Source: Aureimonas ureilytica
GTDB taxonomy: Bacteria; Pseudomonadota; Alphaproteobacteria; Rhizobiales; Rhizobiaceae
Assembly (NCBI RefSeq): GCF_001475935.1
Contig: NZ_LDQA01000013.1
Coordinates: 18,656-82,655 of the forward strand
Length of the DNA: 64,000 nt
Direction of reading: 5' to 3'
The number at the start of each line of letters is the position of its first letter. The stretch's first letter is position 1. The notes under the pieces are model-generated. The model made no database searches, had not been told where the DNA came from, and saw only the letters and a list, made by a program, of their open reading frames with translations. Both the position numbers and the translations under genes were made by a program. Below are positions 43,711 to 52,568 of the stretch, in pieces.

Positions 43711-44307
43711 CTACCAATCGCCTGCACCGTCGGCACCACCGATCGCCGTCACCACGATCTCGTCCAACGGCTTGCGGGACCGAGGCGCCCGCTCGCGCTC
43801 ATGCAACGCGGGCGGCAAGCTCTCCGGGGCGCCGAGGTAGCCGACGGCGATCACCGTGACGGGAACCAGATCGGGCGGGATGGCGGCGACCGTGCGAACC
43901 CGCTCCGCGTCGAAGCCCGCCATCTGGTGGACGTGGAGATCGAGGGCGCTGGCTTGGAGCGTCAGGTGCGCGACAGCCTGACCAAGATCGTAGCGGGCGT
44001 GCGGGTGGGGCGTACCGTCCGGCTTCAGGGGCCGCTCCAGCGCCAGGATCAGGAGCGGGGCTTGGGTCGCCCAGACCGCGTTCGTGTCCGTCAAGCAGCT
44101 TGCGAGCCCATCGAACGCGTCGGTTCCCCTCGCACCATGGGCGAAGGCCCAAGGCTGGAGGTTGTTGGCGGACGGTGCCCAGCGCGCCGCCTCGAACAGC
44201 GTCGCGACGACGTCATTGGGAACGGGAAGGCTTGCGAAGGCCCGCGGGCTTCGCCGGGACGCCAGGAGAGGGTGAAGCGTCGGCTCTGCGAGGATGGTCT
44301 GGGACAT
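43711..44307 (-). CDS. Nitroreductase-family protein
   Basis: 198 residues from the ATG at 44307. FMN-binding R-R-S-P-R-A-F near the start, A-A-R-W-A-P-S-A-N-N-L-Q-P-W and C-terminal A-V-G-Y-L-G are classic nitroreductase motifs. It is divergent from a LysR gene, with a 99-bp shared promoter region. Natural substrate unknown. Confidence 0.88.
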   Translation of the reverse strand: MSQTILAEPTLHPLLASRRSPRAFASLPVPNDVVATLFEAARWAPSANNLQPWAFAHGARGTDAFDGLASCLTDTNAVWATQAPLLILALERPLKPDGTPHPHARYDLGQAVAHLTLQASALDLHVHQMAGFDAERVRTVAAIPPDLVPVTVIAVGYLGAPESLPPALHERERAPRSRKPLDEIVVTAIGGADGAGDW

Positions 44308-44406
44308 GGGGTTGGTCTCCGGTTCGCCCCGTCCTGCCATCGGGCGCGCCGTGGTCCCAGCGCAGAATTCGCGATAGGGTGTGCGACGAGATCACAGGTT
44401 CGACGT

Positions 44407-45330
44407 ATGCCGCGCAAGCTCCCGCCTCTGTCTGCCGCGCTCGCCTTCGAGGCGACGGTTCGCCTTGGCACGACGGTCGCGGCAGCCGCCGAGATCGGCG
44501 TGACGCACGGGGCGGTCAGCCGGCGGATCGGACAGTTGGAAGCGTGGCTCGGCCGTCCCCTCTTCCGCCGTGAGGGTGGGCGCCTCGTGCCGAACGACGA
44601 AGGCGTGGCCTACGCGGACATGCTCGCTCGCACCTTCGACCTCATTGAGAAGGGAACCCGATCGGTCGCCGACGAGGGCGAGCGGGTGGTTCGCGTCAAC
44701 ACGACAGCCTCGTTTGCGGCTGAATGGCTCCTGCCGCGCTTGGCCCGCTTCCGAAGCACCCACCCGGATGTCGAGGTCTGGGTGGACGAGACGAAGAACC
44801 ATGTCGATCCTCGGTCGGGCGGCTGCGATGTTGCGATCCGCATGGGAAGCAGACCCCAGCCCGCAGGCGGTGCGGAAGCCTTGATAACGGACCGCCTCGT
44901 GCCCGTCTGCACGCCGGAGATGGCGCGTCAGCTCGTCCGCCCCGCCGATCTGCAAGACGTCCCCCTTCTGCACGACCTCGACCCCGCCGCGCAGTGGAGC
45001 CGCTGGGCGTCGCTTTTCTGTCCAACTGACGGTCCGCCGGACGACCGCCTCGGACGCGGGCAGCGCTTCGCCAGTTCTTCGCTTCTCCTACAAGCGGCTG
45101 CGTCGGGTCAGGGCGTCGCGCTTGTGCATGAGCGACTGGCCGAGCGGTGGATCGGCGATGGGCGGCTCGTCCAGCCGTTCTCCGAGGCGGTGGATCTGGG
45201 CGAGGCGCATTGGATCGTCGTCCGCTCGACTGATACGCATCGCCGCCCGCTCCGACGGTTCCTCATATGGCTGCGCGAGGAAGCGGGTAGACCAGTGGGC
45301 GAACGGCAGCTTTCTCCAATGTTGGTTTGA
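44407..45330 (+). CDS. LysR-family regulator, GcvA type
   Basis: 307 residues from the ATG at 44407 (MPRKLPPLSAALAFEATVRLG). The P-L-x-A-L-x-x-F-E-A opening and H-G-A-V-S-R-R-I-G-Q-L-E-A-W-L-G-R-P-L-F-R-R match the GcvA/AmpR-like branch. The region before this ATG is antisense to the nitroreductase gene and is not coding. Likely regulates the divergent nitroreductase. Confidence 0.9.
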   Translation: MPRKLPPLSAALAFEATVRLGTTVAAAAEIGVTHGAVSRRIGQLEAWLGRPLFRREGGRLVPNDEGVAYADMLARTFDLIEKGTRSVADEGERVVRVNTTASFAAEWLLPRLARFRSTHPDVEVWVDETKNHVDPRSGGCDVAIRMGSRPQPAGGAEALITDRLVPVCTPEMARQLVRPADLQDVPLLHDLDPAAQWSRWASLFCPTDGPPDDRLGRGQRFASSSLLLQAAASGQGVALVHERLAERWIGDGRLVQPFSEAVDLGEAHWIVVRSTDTHRRPLRRFLIWLREEAGRPVGERQLSPMLV

Positions 45331-45407
45331 AACCGGACAGTCGGCAATCCACCCAACACGGTCACTATGCGGGCGCCTGAATCCGTGATCGAGCAAGCAC
45401 TTCACCG

Positions 45408-46034
45408 CTATGGATGAGCAGCGGATGTTTCGACGCCACCATCGGGTTCGTCCTGTCCTCTCACCTCGTCCCGCGCCCGCTGGATCGTCTGCCGGCTGAC
45501 GCCATAGTCGCGCGAGAGCTTCGACACCGAAGCCCCCTCCCCCAGCTTCTCGCGGACCACATGCTTCTGTGCATCCGTCAGGCTGCGCGGACGGCCCAGC
45601 ACCTTGCCCTGTTCCTTTGCCCGGATCAGGCCCGCATGGGTGCGCTCGATCAGGAGATCGCGCTCGAACTCGGCGACCGCGTTGATGACGCTCATCGTCA
45701 TACGGCCTGTCGAGCTGGTAAGGTCCACACCGCCCAGGGCCAGGCAATGAACCTTCACGCCCATCGCCGCCAGCGTCTCGACCGTCGTGCGCACATCCAT
45801 CGCGTTGCGGCCGAGCCGGTCCATCTTGGTGACGACGAGGATGTCGCCTTCTTCCATCCGGTCGAGAAGACGCGTGAAGCCCTCGCGCTCCTTTGTGGCA
45901 ACCGATCCGGAGACGGTTTCCGAGACGACGCGGCGGGCATGGACGTCGAAGCCGGCGGCCTTGATCTCACCGATCTGGTTTTCGGTGGTCTGGCCGTGTG
46001 TGGAGACGCGGACATAGGCAAAAGTTCGGGACAT
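45408..46034 (-). CDS. Serine recombinase (resolvase/invertase family)
   Basis: 208 residues. Catalytic domain F-A-Y-V-R-V-S-T-H-G-Q-T-T with the nucleophilic Ser, M-D-R-L-G-R-N arginines and E-F-E-R-D-L-L-I-E-R-T. A C-terminal Hin-type HTH (VSKLSRDYGVSRQTIQRARDE) completes it. Upstream DNA (46040-46105) has repeated TTATA/GATACG-like motifs that could be its recombination site. It marks the left edge of the accessory region; no transposase lies beside it. Confidence 0.9.
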   Translation of the reverse strand: MSRTFAYVRVSTHGQTTENQIGEIKAAGFDVHARRVVSETVSGSVATKEREGFTRLLDRMEEGDILVVTKMDRLGRNAMDVRTTVETLAAMGVKVHCLALGGVDLTSSTGRMTMSVINAVAEFERDLLIERTHAGLIRAKEQGKVLGRPRSLTDAQKHVVREKLGEGASVSKLSRDYGVSRQTIQRARDEVRGQDEPDGGVETSAAHP

Positions 46035-46300
46035 CGGGCCTCGAAAACGACCTTATACGTCACGATCTTATAGGGCATGTCCGATACGTCGGATAGCTGG
46101 TTTCTGATCAGCCTCTGCGGAGCCTGTCCTTAAACGATCGATTTAGTGCAGTTCATGTTGGAGCGAACTGGGTAATTTAGCCGTCTTAAGGCTTTTGCAC
46201 GTCGACGCACCGGATGCGATATTGTGCACCATTTGGGCGATTTGGCACATATGTCAGGAAATGGGCCAGAAAAGTTCGAAGTAGATTGAAGGTATGGGTG

Positions 46301-46549
46301 ATGGCTGCTGCAAAAGGTAAGATCGTAGAAGGTGGACGTGTGATCCTGCCCGCCGCGTTTCGCAAATCCATGGGTCTGGCGAAAGGCGATACCGTCCTGA
46401 TCGAACTGCATGGCGAGGAGCTTCGCATTCGCCCCGCACGCTCTGCCCTACGGCGTTTGCAGGACAAGCTGAGGGACTATGCCCCCGAAAACGGATCGGT
46501 CGCAGATGAGCTGATTGCCGATCGTCGGCAGGAAGCGGCTGGCGAGTAA
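46301..46549 (+). CDS. AbrB/MazE-type antitoxin (VapB-like)
   Basis: 82 residues from the ATG at 46301. The swapped-hairpin DNA-binding N terminus reads G-K-I-V-E-G-G-R-V-I-L-P-A-A-F-R-K-S-M-G-L, and the rest is a toxin-neutralising tail. It lies 3 bp before the PIN-domain toxin gene. An imperfect inverted repeat (TTGTGCACCA / TTTGGCACAT) at about 46223-46250 may be the operator. Confidence 0.85.
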   Translation: MAAAKGKIVEGGRVILPAAFRKSMGLAKGDTVLIELHGEELRIRPARSALRRLQDKLRDYAPENGSVADELIADRRQEAAGE

Positions 46550-46552
46550 GGC

Positions 46553-46939
46553 ATGGCCTGCGTTCTCGATGCCTCCGCCGTCCTGTGTTTGCTGTTTTCC
46601 GAGAAGGGTGCCGAGAAGGTCGAAGCCCGTCTTGGTGATGCCAGTATCTCGGTCGTCAACTACACCGAGGTTCTTTCCAAGCTCGTTGATCGCGGGCTCA
46701 ATGCCGAGGAGGCGATCCGGGATCTGTCAGATCTCGACATCACCGTTCTGCCGGTCGGCCAAGAGGTCGCGGAAGAAGCGGCCCGATTGCTTAGCTTGTC
46801 GAAGGAAGCCGGGCTGTCGCTGGGCGATCGCTTCTGCTTGGCGCTCGCCCGCAGCCTCGACGTCCCAGCCCTGACCACAGATCGGGCTTGGAAGGACATC
46901 GCTAAACCCGCTGGGGTTAAGGTCGAGCTCGTCCGTTGA
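46553..46939 (+). CDS. PIN-domain toxin (VapC-like)
   Basis: 128 residues. PIN acidic residues are present: V-L-D-A-S-A-V, N-Y-T-E-V, L-G-D-R-F-C-L-A and T-T-D-R-A-W. VapC toxins cut tRNA or rRNA when free of antitoxin. The complete acidic set suggests an active toxin. Confidence 0.88.
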   Translation: MACVLDASAVLCLLFSEKGAEKVEARLGDASISVVNYTEVLSKLVDRGLNAEEAIRDLSDLDITVLPVGQEVAEEAARLLSLSKEAGLSLGDRFCLALARSLDVPALTTDRAWKDIAKPAGVKVELVR

Positions 46940-46964
46940 TCGGACGCGACGAGGCGATGACGAC

Positions 46965-48020
46965 ATGACGAGACGCAAGACGCCAGTGGCCAGCGAGCAG
47001 TCCGTACAGATCGATCTGTTCGGAGGCACCTCTTCCCTGCGCCATCCGCGCAAGGAACCTCATTCACCTGCCCCCATGCGTCGTATTCCGACCGCCAAGA
47101 CGACGGCGTCCGCGGCACCGCAGCCCGAGGTTGAGGCGGCCATGGTTGAGTGTTTGGAGCACACCGGTCGCTACCGCGTCTTGCGCAAGCTCGCGCCGCG
47201 CGAGGTCAAACCTCACCTTCATCCCCCGGCCGATCGCGCGCCGGGCTCCTGGCCACGCCTCGGCGTGATCCTCGACACGGAGACGACCGGCCTCGACCAC
47301 GCCGCGCACGAGGTGATCGAGCTTGGCATGGTCGCGTTCACCTATGACGAAGCGGGCGTGTGCGACGTCGTCTGCGTGTTCTCTCAGTTGCAGCAGCCGG
47401 CGGGGCCTATCACGCCTGACATCACGAGGATCACCGGCATCACGGACGAGATGGTCGCCGGGCAGCGGATCGACGTCGAGGCGGTTCGCCGCTTCGTCGA
47501 GCCCGCCGATCTCGTGATCGCGCACAACGCGCGCTTCGACCGCCCCTTCTGCGAGAAGCTCTGCCACGGGTTCGAGGCCAAGCCCTGGGCCTGCTCGGTG
47601 TCGGAGGTGGATTGGACAGCGCTCGGCTTCGAGGGGACCAAGCTCGGCTATCTCGTCGGCCAATGCGGCTATTTCCACAACGGGCACCGGGCGGTGGACG
47701 ACTGCCACGCGCTGCTCGAAGTCCTTGCCCAACCGTCGCGAACAGGGGCAGAGCCCGCTTTCCGCCAGCTTCTGTCCTCGGCCGCTTCCGCGCGCCTTCG
47801 CGTGCACGCGCTCGGCTCGCCCTTCCACACCAAGGACATTCTCAAGGCACGAGGTTATCGCTGGAGCGACGGAACGGGACGCCAGCCGAAATGCTGGTGG
47901 CGCGAGATCGCGGAAGACGCGATGGACGAGGAAGCACACTTTCTGGAAACCGAGGTCTATGCCGGCGGCATGAACGCCCATGTCGAGCGCCTCACCGCTT
48001 GCGAGCGGTTCAAGGCATAG
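46965..48020 (+). CDS. DEDDh 3'-5' exonuclease (DnaQ/epsilon-like)
   Basis: 351 residues. The exonuclease core starts near residue 100: I-L-D-T-E-T-T-G-L-D, H-N-A-R-F-D-R-P-F and H-R-A-V-D-D. A C-terminal domain rich in Trp and acidic residues (DILKARGYRWSDGTGRQPKCWWREI) follows. Near the N terminus V-Q-I-D-L-F-G-G matches the pentapeptide clamp-binding pattern Q-x-D-L-F. It could be a repair or plasmid-borne proofreading nuclease. It begins 25 bp after the toxin gene. Confidence 0.85.
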   Translation: MTRRKTPVASEQSVQIDLFGGTSSLRHPRKEPHSPAPMRRIPTAKTTASAAPQPEVEAAMVECLEHTGRYRVLRKLAPREVKPHLHPPADRAPGSWPRLGVILDTETTGLDHAAHEVIELGMVAFTYDEAGVCDVVCVFSQLQQPAGPITPDITRITGITDEMVAGQRIDVEAVRRFVEPADLVIAHNARFDRPFCEKLCHGFEAKPWACSVSEVDWTALGFEGTKLGYLVGQCGYFHNGHRAVDDCHALLEVLAQPSRTGAEPAFRQLLSSAASARLRVHALGSPFHTKDILKARGYRWSDGTGRQPKCWWREIAEDAMDEEAHFLETEVYAGGMNAHVERLTACERFKA

Positions 48021-48084
48021 GCCGCGCACAGCGGATATAAGCTGCTGGCATTCCGCAGAGCCCGCCGAAACTGAAATTAGCATC

Positions 48085-48196
48085 GGCAGCTAAGCGCCCA
48101 TCCCCGTCGTTCAGCCCACGTGCGACCTGTCTTCAAAGCTGCCGTTCATTCAGCGCCGCTGAATGGTTTTGCAAGAACCACTCCCGTGAACGGCAG
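48085..48196. repeat. Degenerate intergenic repeat, copy A
   Basis: GGCAGCTAAGCGC (48085-48097) followed by CTGCCGTTC (48139-48147) and its inverse GAACGGCAG (48188-48196). The first two elements recur at 50603-50686. The surrounding gap (48021-48434) has no supported gene. A third partial CTGCCGTCC lies at about 48347. Confidence 0.4.
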
Positions 48197-48434
48197 TCGA
48201 TGGGCATAGTACCTATTAATCGTTCGAAGCTGTGATCTGTGAATAAAGCTGACCGTTGGAACGCACTTCAGTGGTTCGTGCTATCTATCATTACAAACGA
48301 TACCGATATCGCGACGCAATACGGTTGGGTTGCTACTGTCTATAACTGCCGTCCATCGATTTGAAGAAAGTGGTGGAATTCGTATCTGCATTAGCTGGAC
48401 GTACAGTGCGTTCACCGACCTGCATAAGAGGGAA

Positions 48435-49625
48435 ATGGCCATGACTGAGGGAGTTGGTGTGCACCTGCCCGTAGCTAGCAGTAAAGCGATCCTGGGCCAC
48501 GAGGGTGAGATGCTGGTATCGTTGGCGGTGGCGAAGGCCGGGCATCACTATCGCCCAAACTCTGGACTGGACTTCGGTGTCGACGGCCGCATCGAAATAC
48601 TCCGCCCTGACGGGAAGCAGATGGTCGCGACGGGTCGTGAAATCGCCGTCCAGTCGAAGCGGGGTAAGGGCGTGATGCAGTCAACGCGCTACGGGCGAAC
48701 CTACTACTTCTCCGAAGCTCATGCCAACTACTGGCTAGGTCATTCCCTTCCAGTAATCGTCGCGCACTCTTGGGAGGGGGACGCCGTCCGCTGGGCACCG
48801 GTGACGACCGACACGGTGCGAAAGACAGAGCACGGATATGCTATCGATCTGCCCGAATACAGCGATCTCGCGTCCGCTGGAACGGAGCTTGCCAAGCTCG
48901 CCGATCCTACTGCCCGGAAGGCCTCGGGAGCTCGCACGGAGACTTTTCTCATCAGAGTCTCCATTCACGGCGACCTCACCGATGATCCCGAGGAAATCGG
49001 ACTGGGGGCACTCGAAACCTCCCGGAAGATGATCCGCGGCGTCAGTGCAACGGTGGAAGTGGAGCTCGAGGGAACTGACATTCTGATAGCGGAACTCGAC
49101 ACGCTCGCCGACCTGGAGTCGCCGGACGGCAATGCGCGCCGTCGCCGGATGCAGTTCGAAGATGCACTCGCTGCTTACCGCTCTAAAGCGGACTTCCTTA
49201 CGCGAGCGGTCTCTCTGCTCCTCGGAAGCAAGGAACTGATGGAGTTCTTCGGCAACGATGATCATGCGTTGACAGACGCCTTAGTCACACTTCTCCGCGA
49301 CCAAGCCAGGAGAGACGGTGATCGCACCGCGCTGCAGACCTGGCCCGGGTCACGCCAGCACGCGCTCGTGGTCGGCTTCGACGTAAATCGGGCGGAGCTG
49401 AACGAGATGTTCGCTCGCGCGCCTGAGCTCGCCGGTACGTTTAGACTCGCCGACGCCAGCGGTTTCCTCGTAAGGGATTTACCGCGTTCGGCGATCCAAT
49501 CAGGACTGCTTCCACGCTTGGCTCGCCGCTTCGTCAATTACGCGATCACCACCGGCATGGCTGATCACGAGGTACTGTCGTCTTCCCGCATGGACCTCGA
49601 AAATTGGATGGTCGGTCTTGCCTGA
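48435..49625 (+). CDS. DUF4365-like nuclease-fold protein, partner of the next gene
   Basis: About 396 residues; starts at 48435 or 48441, the latter better placed after AAGAGGGA. Residues about 20-160 fit DUF4365: I-L-G-H-E-G-E-M-L-V, G-L-D-F-G-V-D-G-R-I-E-I, A-V-Q-S-K-R-G and P-V-I-V-A-H-S-W, W-A-P-V. The E...D-x(3)-E...Q-x-K series resembles a PD-(D/E)XK nuclease core. The C-terminal 240 residues match nothing I know. It overlaps the DUF3800-like gene by 8 bp. Lower GC and flanking repeats suggest horizontal origin. Possible anti-phage function (inference). Confidence 0.65.
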   Translation: MAMTEGVGVHLPVASSKAILGHEGEMLVSLAVAKAGHHYRPNSGLDFGVDGRIEILRPDGKQMVATGREIAVQSKRGKGVMQSTRYGRTYYFSEAHANYWLGHSLPVIVAHSWEGDAVRWAPVTTDTVRKTEHGYAIDLPEYSDLASAGTELAKLADPTARKASGARTETFLIRVSIHGDLTDDPEEIGLGALETSRKMIRGVSATVEVELEGTDILIAELDTLADLESPDGNARRRRMQFEDALAAYRSKADFLTRAVSLLLGSKELMEFFGNDDHALTDALVTLLRDQARRDGDRTALQTWPGSRQHALVVGFDVNRAELNEMFARAPELAGTFRLADASGFLVRDLPRSAIQSGLLPRLARRFVNYAITTGMADHEVLSSSRMDLENWMVGLA

Positions 49626-50475
49626 GGCGACGCGACAGCCCCGGGATTTCTCTGCCGCCGAACTGCATGCGCTTGCCCACTCGCTTCCGCTGGATGGCAG
49701 TGTCGTGTTCTGCGACGACAGCGAGGTGGGCGCCGCCGATGGCATGCTGCCCGACGTGGGTCTGCTGGCAGCGATCGAGATGACGCCAGTCGCCTACGCG
49801 TCCGCAGCAAAACGCCTGACCTCCTATCGCGAGAAGAATACCCTTCCCGAGTTCCACGCCACTGACATCGTAGCAGGCCGTCGGAATACCTTCTGGGCCA
49901 CCGTGCCGCACGAAATGAGACTTCAGGCGTTCCGCGAGGTCTCCACGGCGTTGGTCGAGACCCAAGCCCGCCTTTCCTATGTGCACCTCCCGCGAAGCCA
50001 GTACGAGGAGATGCGGACGCGGCTGAAACAGAACGGTTTCGACCCGAAGCTGAATTGGAAGGCAGCGATGAGGAGAGTTGTTCTGCGAACGCTGATCGAG
50101 GAGGCGGACCGCAGGTCGGCTCCGACATTGATCGTAATCGACCAGGATCGGCCACTGCACGGACCGCGGCTTGTCACCAGCGAGGCGGCACCAAGTTTGG
50201 CAGGCGGGGGTGTGCTCGCCGCCCCCTCGGACCAAGTGATCGGCCTGCAACTCGCCGACATGGCCGCTTTTTGCATGGGACGCTATCTGCGTCGACGTCC
50301 GCGCAACCGGACTATCTCCCTCGCAGGGAACAAGGACCAGATGCTTTTGATCGCCTCGGAAGGTGACGACGAGCGTGCGCGCGACACGATCGCTGGACTC
50401 GAAGGCTTTGACGGAGTGGTGATCGAGACGGTGGCGGCCTTCGCGGGCCGCACGCGGTCGCTCCTGCGTTCCTAG
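49618..50475 (+). CDS. DUF3800-like protein
   Basis: 285 residues from a TTG at 49618. The series V-V-F-C-D-D-S-E (near 30), F-H-A-T-D-I-V (near 80), I-V-I-D-Q-D (near 170) and S-D-Q-V-I-G-L-Q-L-A-D-M-A-A-F matches DUF3800, an RNase-H-like-fold family with acidic residues placed like a nuclease. The first acidic motif reads D-D-S-E rather than the common D-E-S-G. Starts inside the DUF4365-like gene, so the pair is coupled. Confidence 0.7.
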   Translation: MPEATRQPRDFSAAELHALAHSLPLDGSVVFCDDSEVGAADGMLPDVGLLAAIEMTPVAYASAAKRLTSYREKNTLPEFHATDIVAGRRNTFWATVPHEMRLQAFREVSTALVETQARLSYVHLPRSQYEEMRTRLKQNGFDPKLNWKAAMRRVVLRTLIEEADRRSAPTLIVIDQDRPLHGPRLVTSEAAPSLAGGGVLAAPSDQVIGLQLADMAAFCMGRYLRRRPRNRTISLAGNKDQMLLIASEGDDERARDTIAGLEGFDGVVIETVAAFAGRTRSLLRS

Positions 50476-50482
50476 GCAGCGC

Positions 50483-50611
50483 CGTCTGCATCTCATTGTT
50501 GCCAAGACTTTGTCGAGCGATGGCATCAACGAGCTATTCGGCTATGCCGATACCGCGCTCTACCGCGCCAAAGCCAACTGCAGCGCCCGCTTGGGAGACG
50601 CTGGCAGCTAA
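50483..50611 (+). pseudogene. 3' remnant of a GGDEF (diguanylate cyclase) gene
   Basis: One frame encodes about 42 residues ending E-L-F-G-Y-A-D-T-A-L-Y-R-A-K-A-N-C and a stop at 50609. That is the typical C-terminal helix of GGDEF domains (L-x-x-A-D-x-A-L-Y-x-A-K). No GGDEF motif or start precedes it. It suggests that the DUF4365/DUF3800 block replaced or cut a chromosomal cyclase gene. Confidence 0.7.
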
Positions 50612-50686
50612 GCGCGCTGCGTCGGCGGCATCGCGCCCTTCTTAGCCGTGCAGATTGATCGAGCTCGATCCTGCAACTTGCCGTTC
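50603..50686. repeat. Degenerate intergenic repeat, copy B
   Basis: GGCAGCTAAGCGC (50603-50615) and TTGCCGTTC (50678-50686) repeat the order seen at 48085-48147. Together the two copies bracket the DUF4365/DUF3800 pair. The first element overlaps the stop of the GGDEF remnant. Confidence 0.4.
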
Positions 50687-50732
50687 GTGAACTAAGCTCC
50701 GAATCGCAGTCAGAACGACTGGCATCGGGACG

Positions 50733-52568
50733 TTAGACGCTTGCCGCGAGCAACTTGCCACGCCAGCGATCGATGACATCGTCGAAATTGATCTCTCGCC
50801 AATCGGCATTCCACTCCTGAAGATAGTTGACGCTGCGCGAGTGCGGTTCGGGAACCGGCAGTGCGAAGCGGCCGACCGTCGGCATTAGGGGGGCGTCACC
50901 GACAATGAGGAACTCGCCTTGACCAAGATTGGGGAGCAGGTCACCGATGCCGGCGGAGAGATCGGGAAGGAGAGATTTGATGTAGCTTTGATCGACAGCG
51001 TTGGTCAGCCGAAGCGAGATGAAGTTCGAGCATTGCGAGAAAATCGTCTCCGATACCTCCGATGGCCGCTGGCTCACAACCATCAGCGTGACGCCGTATT
51101 TGCGGCCCTCTTTCGCGATCCGCTCGATCGATTTACGCGATGAATCATATTGCGCCCCTCCTGATCGAGGCACGTAGTTATGGGCCTCCTCACACACTAC
51201 CATTATCGGCACGTCGCTAACGTCGCCGTCGACATGGCGCCTCTTTGAATAATGGAAGCCAAAGTCGAAAATTATCCGCGAGATCAAGCTAACGACAATG
51301 CTTAGCACCTCGAACGGGATGCCGCTCAAATCAACGATCGACACGTTGGATTGTGTGAGATAGCCGATAAACTGGCGTACCACGTTGGCAAAGTCGCCTG
51401 TAGTCAGATCGCTACCATCCGATCGTTTTGGATAAAAAAGAAATCGAAGCCGGGGATCTGCTAGTCGTGTCCTCAGTCGAAGTATCAACCTGTCGAACTC
51501 ACCGTTAAACGGACCCCCTTTAGCTTTGGCTTCCTTAGTCTGACTGGCGACCACGAACTCCAATAGATCCGTAAAGTAATGATCCTCTCGATTGTGGATG
51601 AGGGTGCCGTCAGTGCACTTAGGTCTATTTTCTCCCGCCATCTGACTAATGACCTCGGAGTTCATATTTTCGAGGTAATTTACCACTTCATCGATCGAAA
51701 AATAGACAGGCGTGTCAAATGAAATATTGGTAAGAGTCGGGTTGTGACGGCACTTGTTTTGTACCACTGCATGGCGGAACTGAGATATCTGGTTATGTGA
51801 ATTAAGTTCGCTGCTTTCAATGAAGATTTCTTCCAGCTCCTGAGCGTTCATAAGCCAGTAGGGAAGCTGGAGCGTATCGACGTCCAGCAGGTTGAGCGTG
51901 AAGCCCTCGGCTTTTTCGAGCCTGAAAGCCGCTGCGTATTCGGCATGTATGTCGAATATGACAATGTGAGAGTTCTTCTGCGCACCCTTGTGCGCATTCG
52001 CCTTTGCCTGGATGCCCACAACGGTCTGCAGGATTTTCGCGACCGCGCATGATTTTCCAGATCCGGTCGATCCGACCACCGCGACGTGTTTGCTGAAAAA
52101 CCGGTCCCCATCGATCTCGAATTTTACGTCGGGCGCGACGCTGAGCGTCCCAAACGAGAAAGGCGATCGTATCTGCTTTGAGAAAATGTCTCCGAGAACC
52201 GCTGGCGGCGTCACGTAGGCGTATTCCGTCGGGACCGGCAGCGCCGGCGTTCCGCGGGTGAATTCGTCTTCCTCAGAAAGCGTGCCGATCGGCTGAGTGT
52301 CGATCTGGAAGCGGAAGGCGACTGAATCAGCGTCAGCGCTGTTGCCGTCGTCAGCAGCAACGGGCTTCGCGCGGTCGATGTGGGACGCACGAACCGCCGT
52401 GATCGTGGCGAGCAAGTAGAGATTATTCCCTGAGGCAATCAACAGGTATTGCCCGACGCCCAGTTTGGTTTTGTGATTTTCGAAATCTTCGGCGCTGCTG
52501 ATTTCGATGCGCACCAGCGACGGTGAGCTATCAGTTACACTGCCGATGTGGTTTCCGAGATCAGGCAT
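50733..52568 (-). CDS. herA: HerA-type (DUF87) hexameric ATPase, defense-associated
   Basis: 611 residues. An N-terminal HAS-barrel-like part is followed by Walker A V-V-G-S-T-G-S-G-K-S (about 165-173), Walker B M-V-V-C-E-E-A-H-N, sensor-like V-S-Q-R-P and a C-terminal segment with R-F-A-L-P. HerA-like translocases form rings that move DNA. In defense loci they partner with nucleases. Its start overlaps the end of the adjacent DUF4297-like gene by 8 bp, so the two are translated together. GC is lower than the flanks. Confidence 0.88.
   Translation of the reverse strand: MPDLGNHIGSVTDSSPSLVRIEISSAEDFENHKTKLGVGQYLLIASGNNLYLLATITAVRASHIDRAKPVAADDGNSADADSVAFRFQIDTQPIGTLSEEDEFTRGTPALPVPTEYAYVTPPAVLGDIFSKQIRSPFSFGTLSVAPDVKFEIDGDRFFSKHVAVVGSTGSGKSCAVAKILQTVVGIQAKANAHKGAQKNSHIVIFDIHAEYAAAFRLEKAEGFTLNLLDVDTLQLPYWLMNAQELEEIFIESSELNSHNQISQFRHAVVQNKCRHNPTLTNISFDTPVYFSIDEVVNYLENMNSEVISQMAGENRPKCTDGTLIHNREDHYFTDLLEFVVASQTKEAKAKGGPFNGEFDRLILRLRTRLADPRLRFLFYPKRSDGSDLTTGDFANVVRQFIGYLTQSNVSIVDLSGIPFEVLSIVVSLISRIIFDFGFHYSKRRHVDGDVSDVPIMVVCEEAHNYVPRSGGAQYDSSRKSIERIAKEGRKYGVTLMVVSQRPSEVSETIFSQCSNFISLRLTNAVDQSYIKSLLPDLSAGIGDLLPNLGQGEFLIVGDAPLMPTVGRFALPVPEPHSRSVNYLQEWNADWREINFDDVIDRWRGKLLAASV

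Noticed and set aside
43801..44406. N-terminal extension of the GcvA-like LysR protein
   Set aside because: It overlaps the divergent nitroreductase gene and would precede the canonical N-terminal HTH of LysR proteins.
46040..46105. Recombination site (res) for the serine recombinase
   Set aside because: TTATA and GATACG motifs repeat, but no clear pair of 12-bp inverted half-sites with proper spacing could be defined. Mentioned only in the gene entry.
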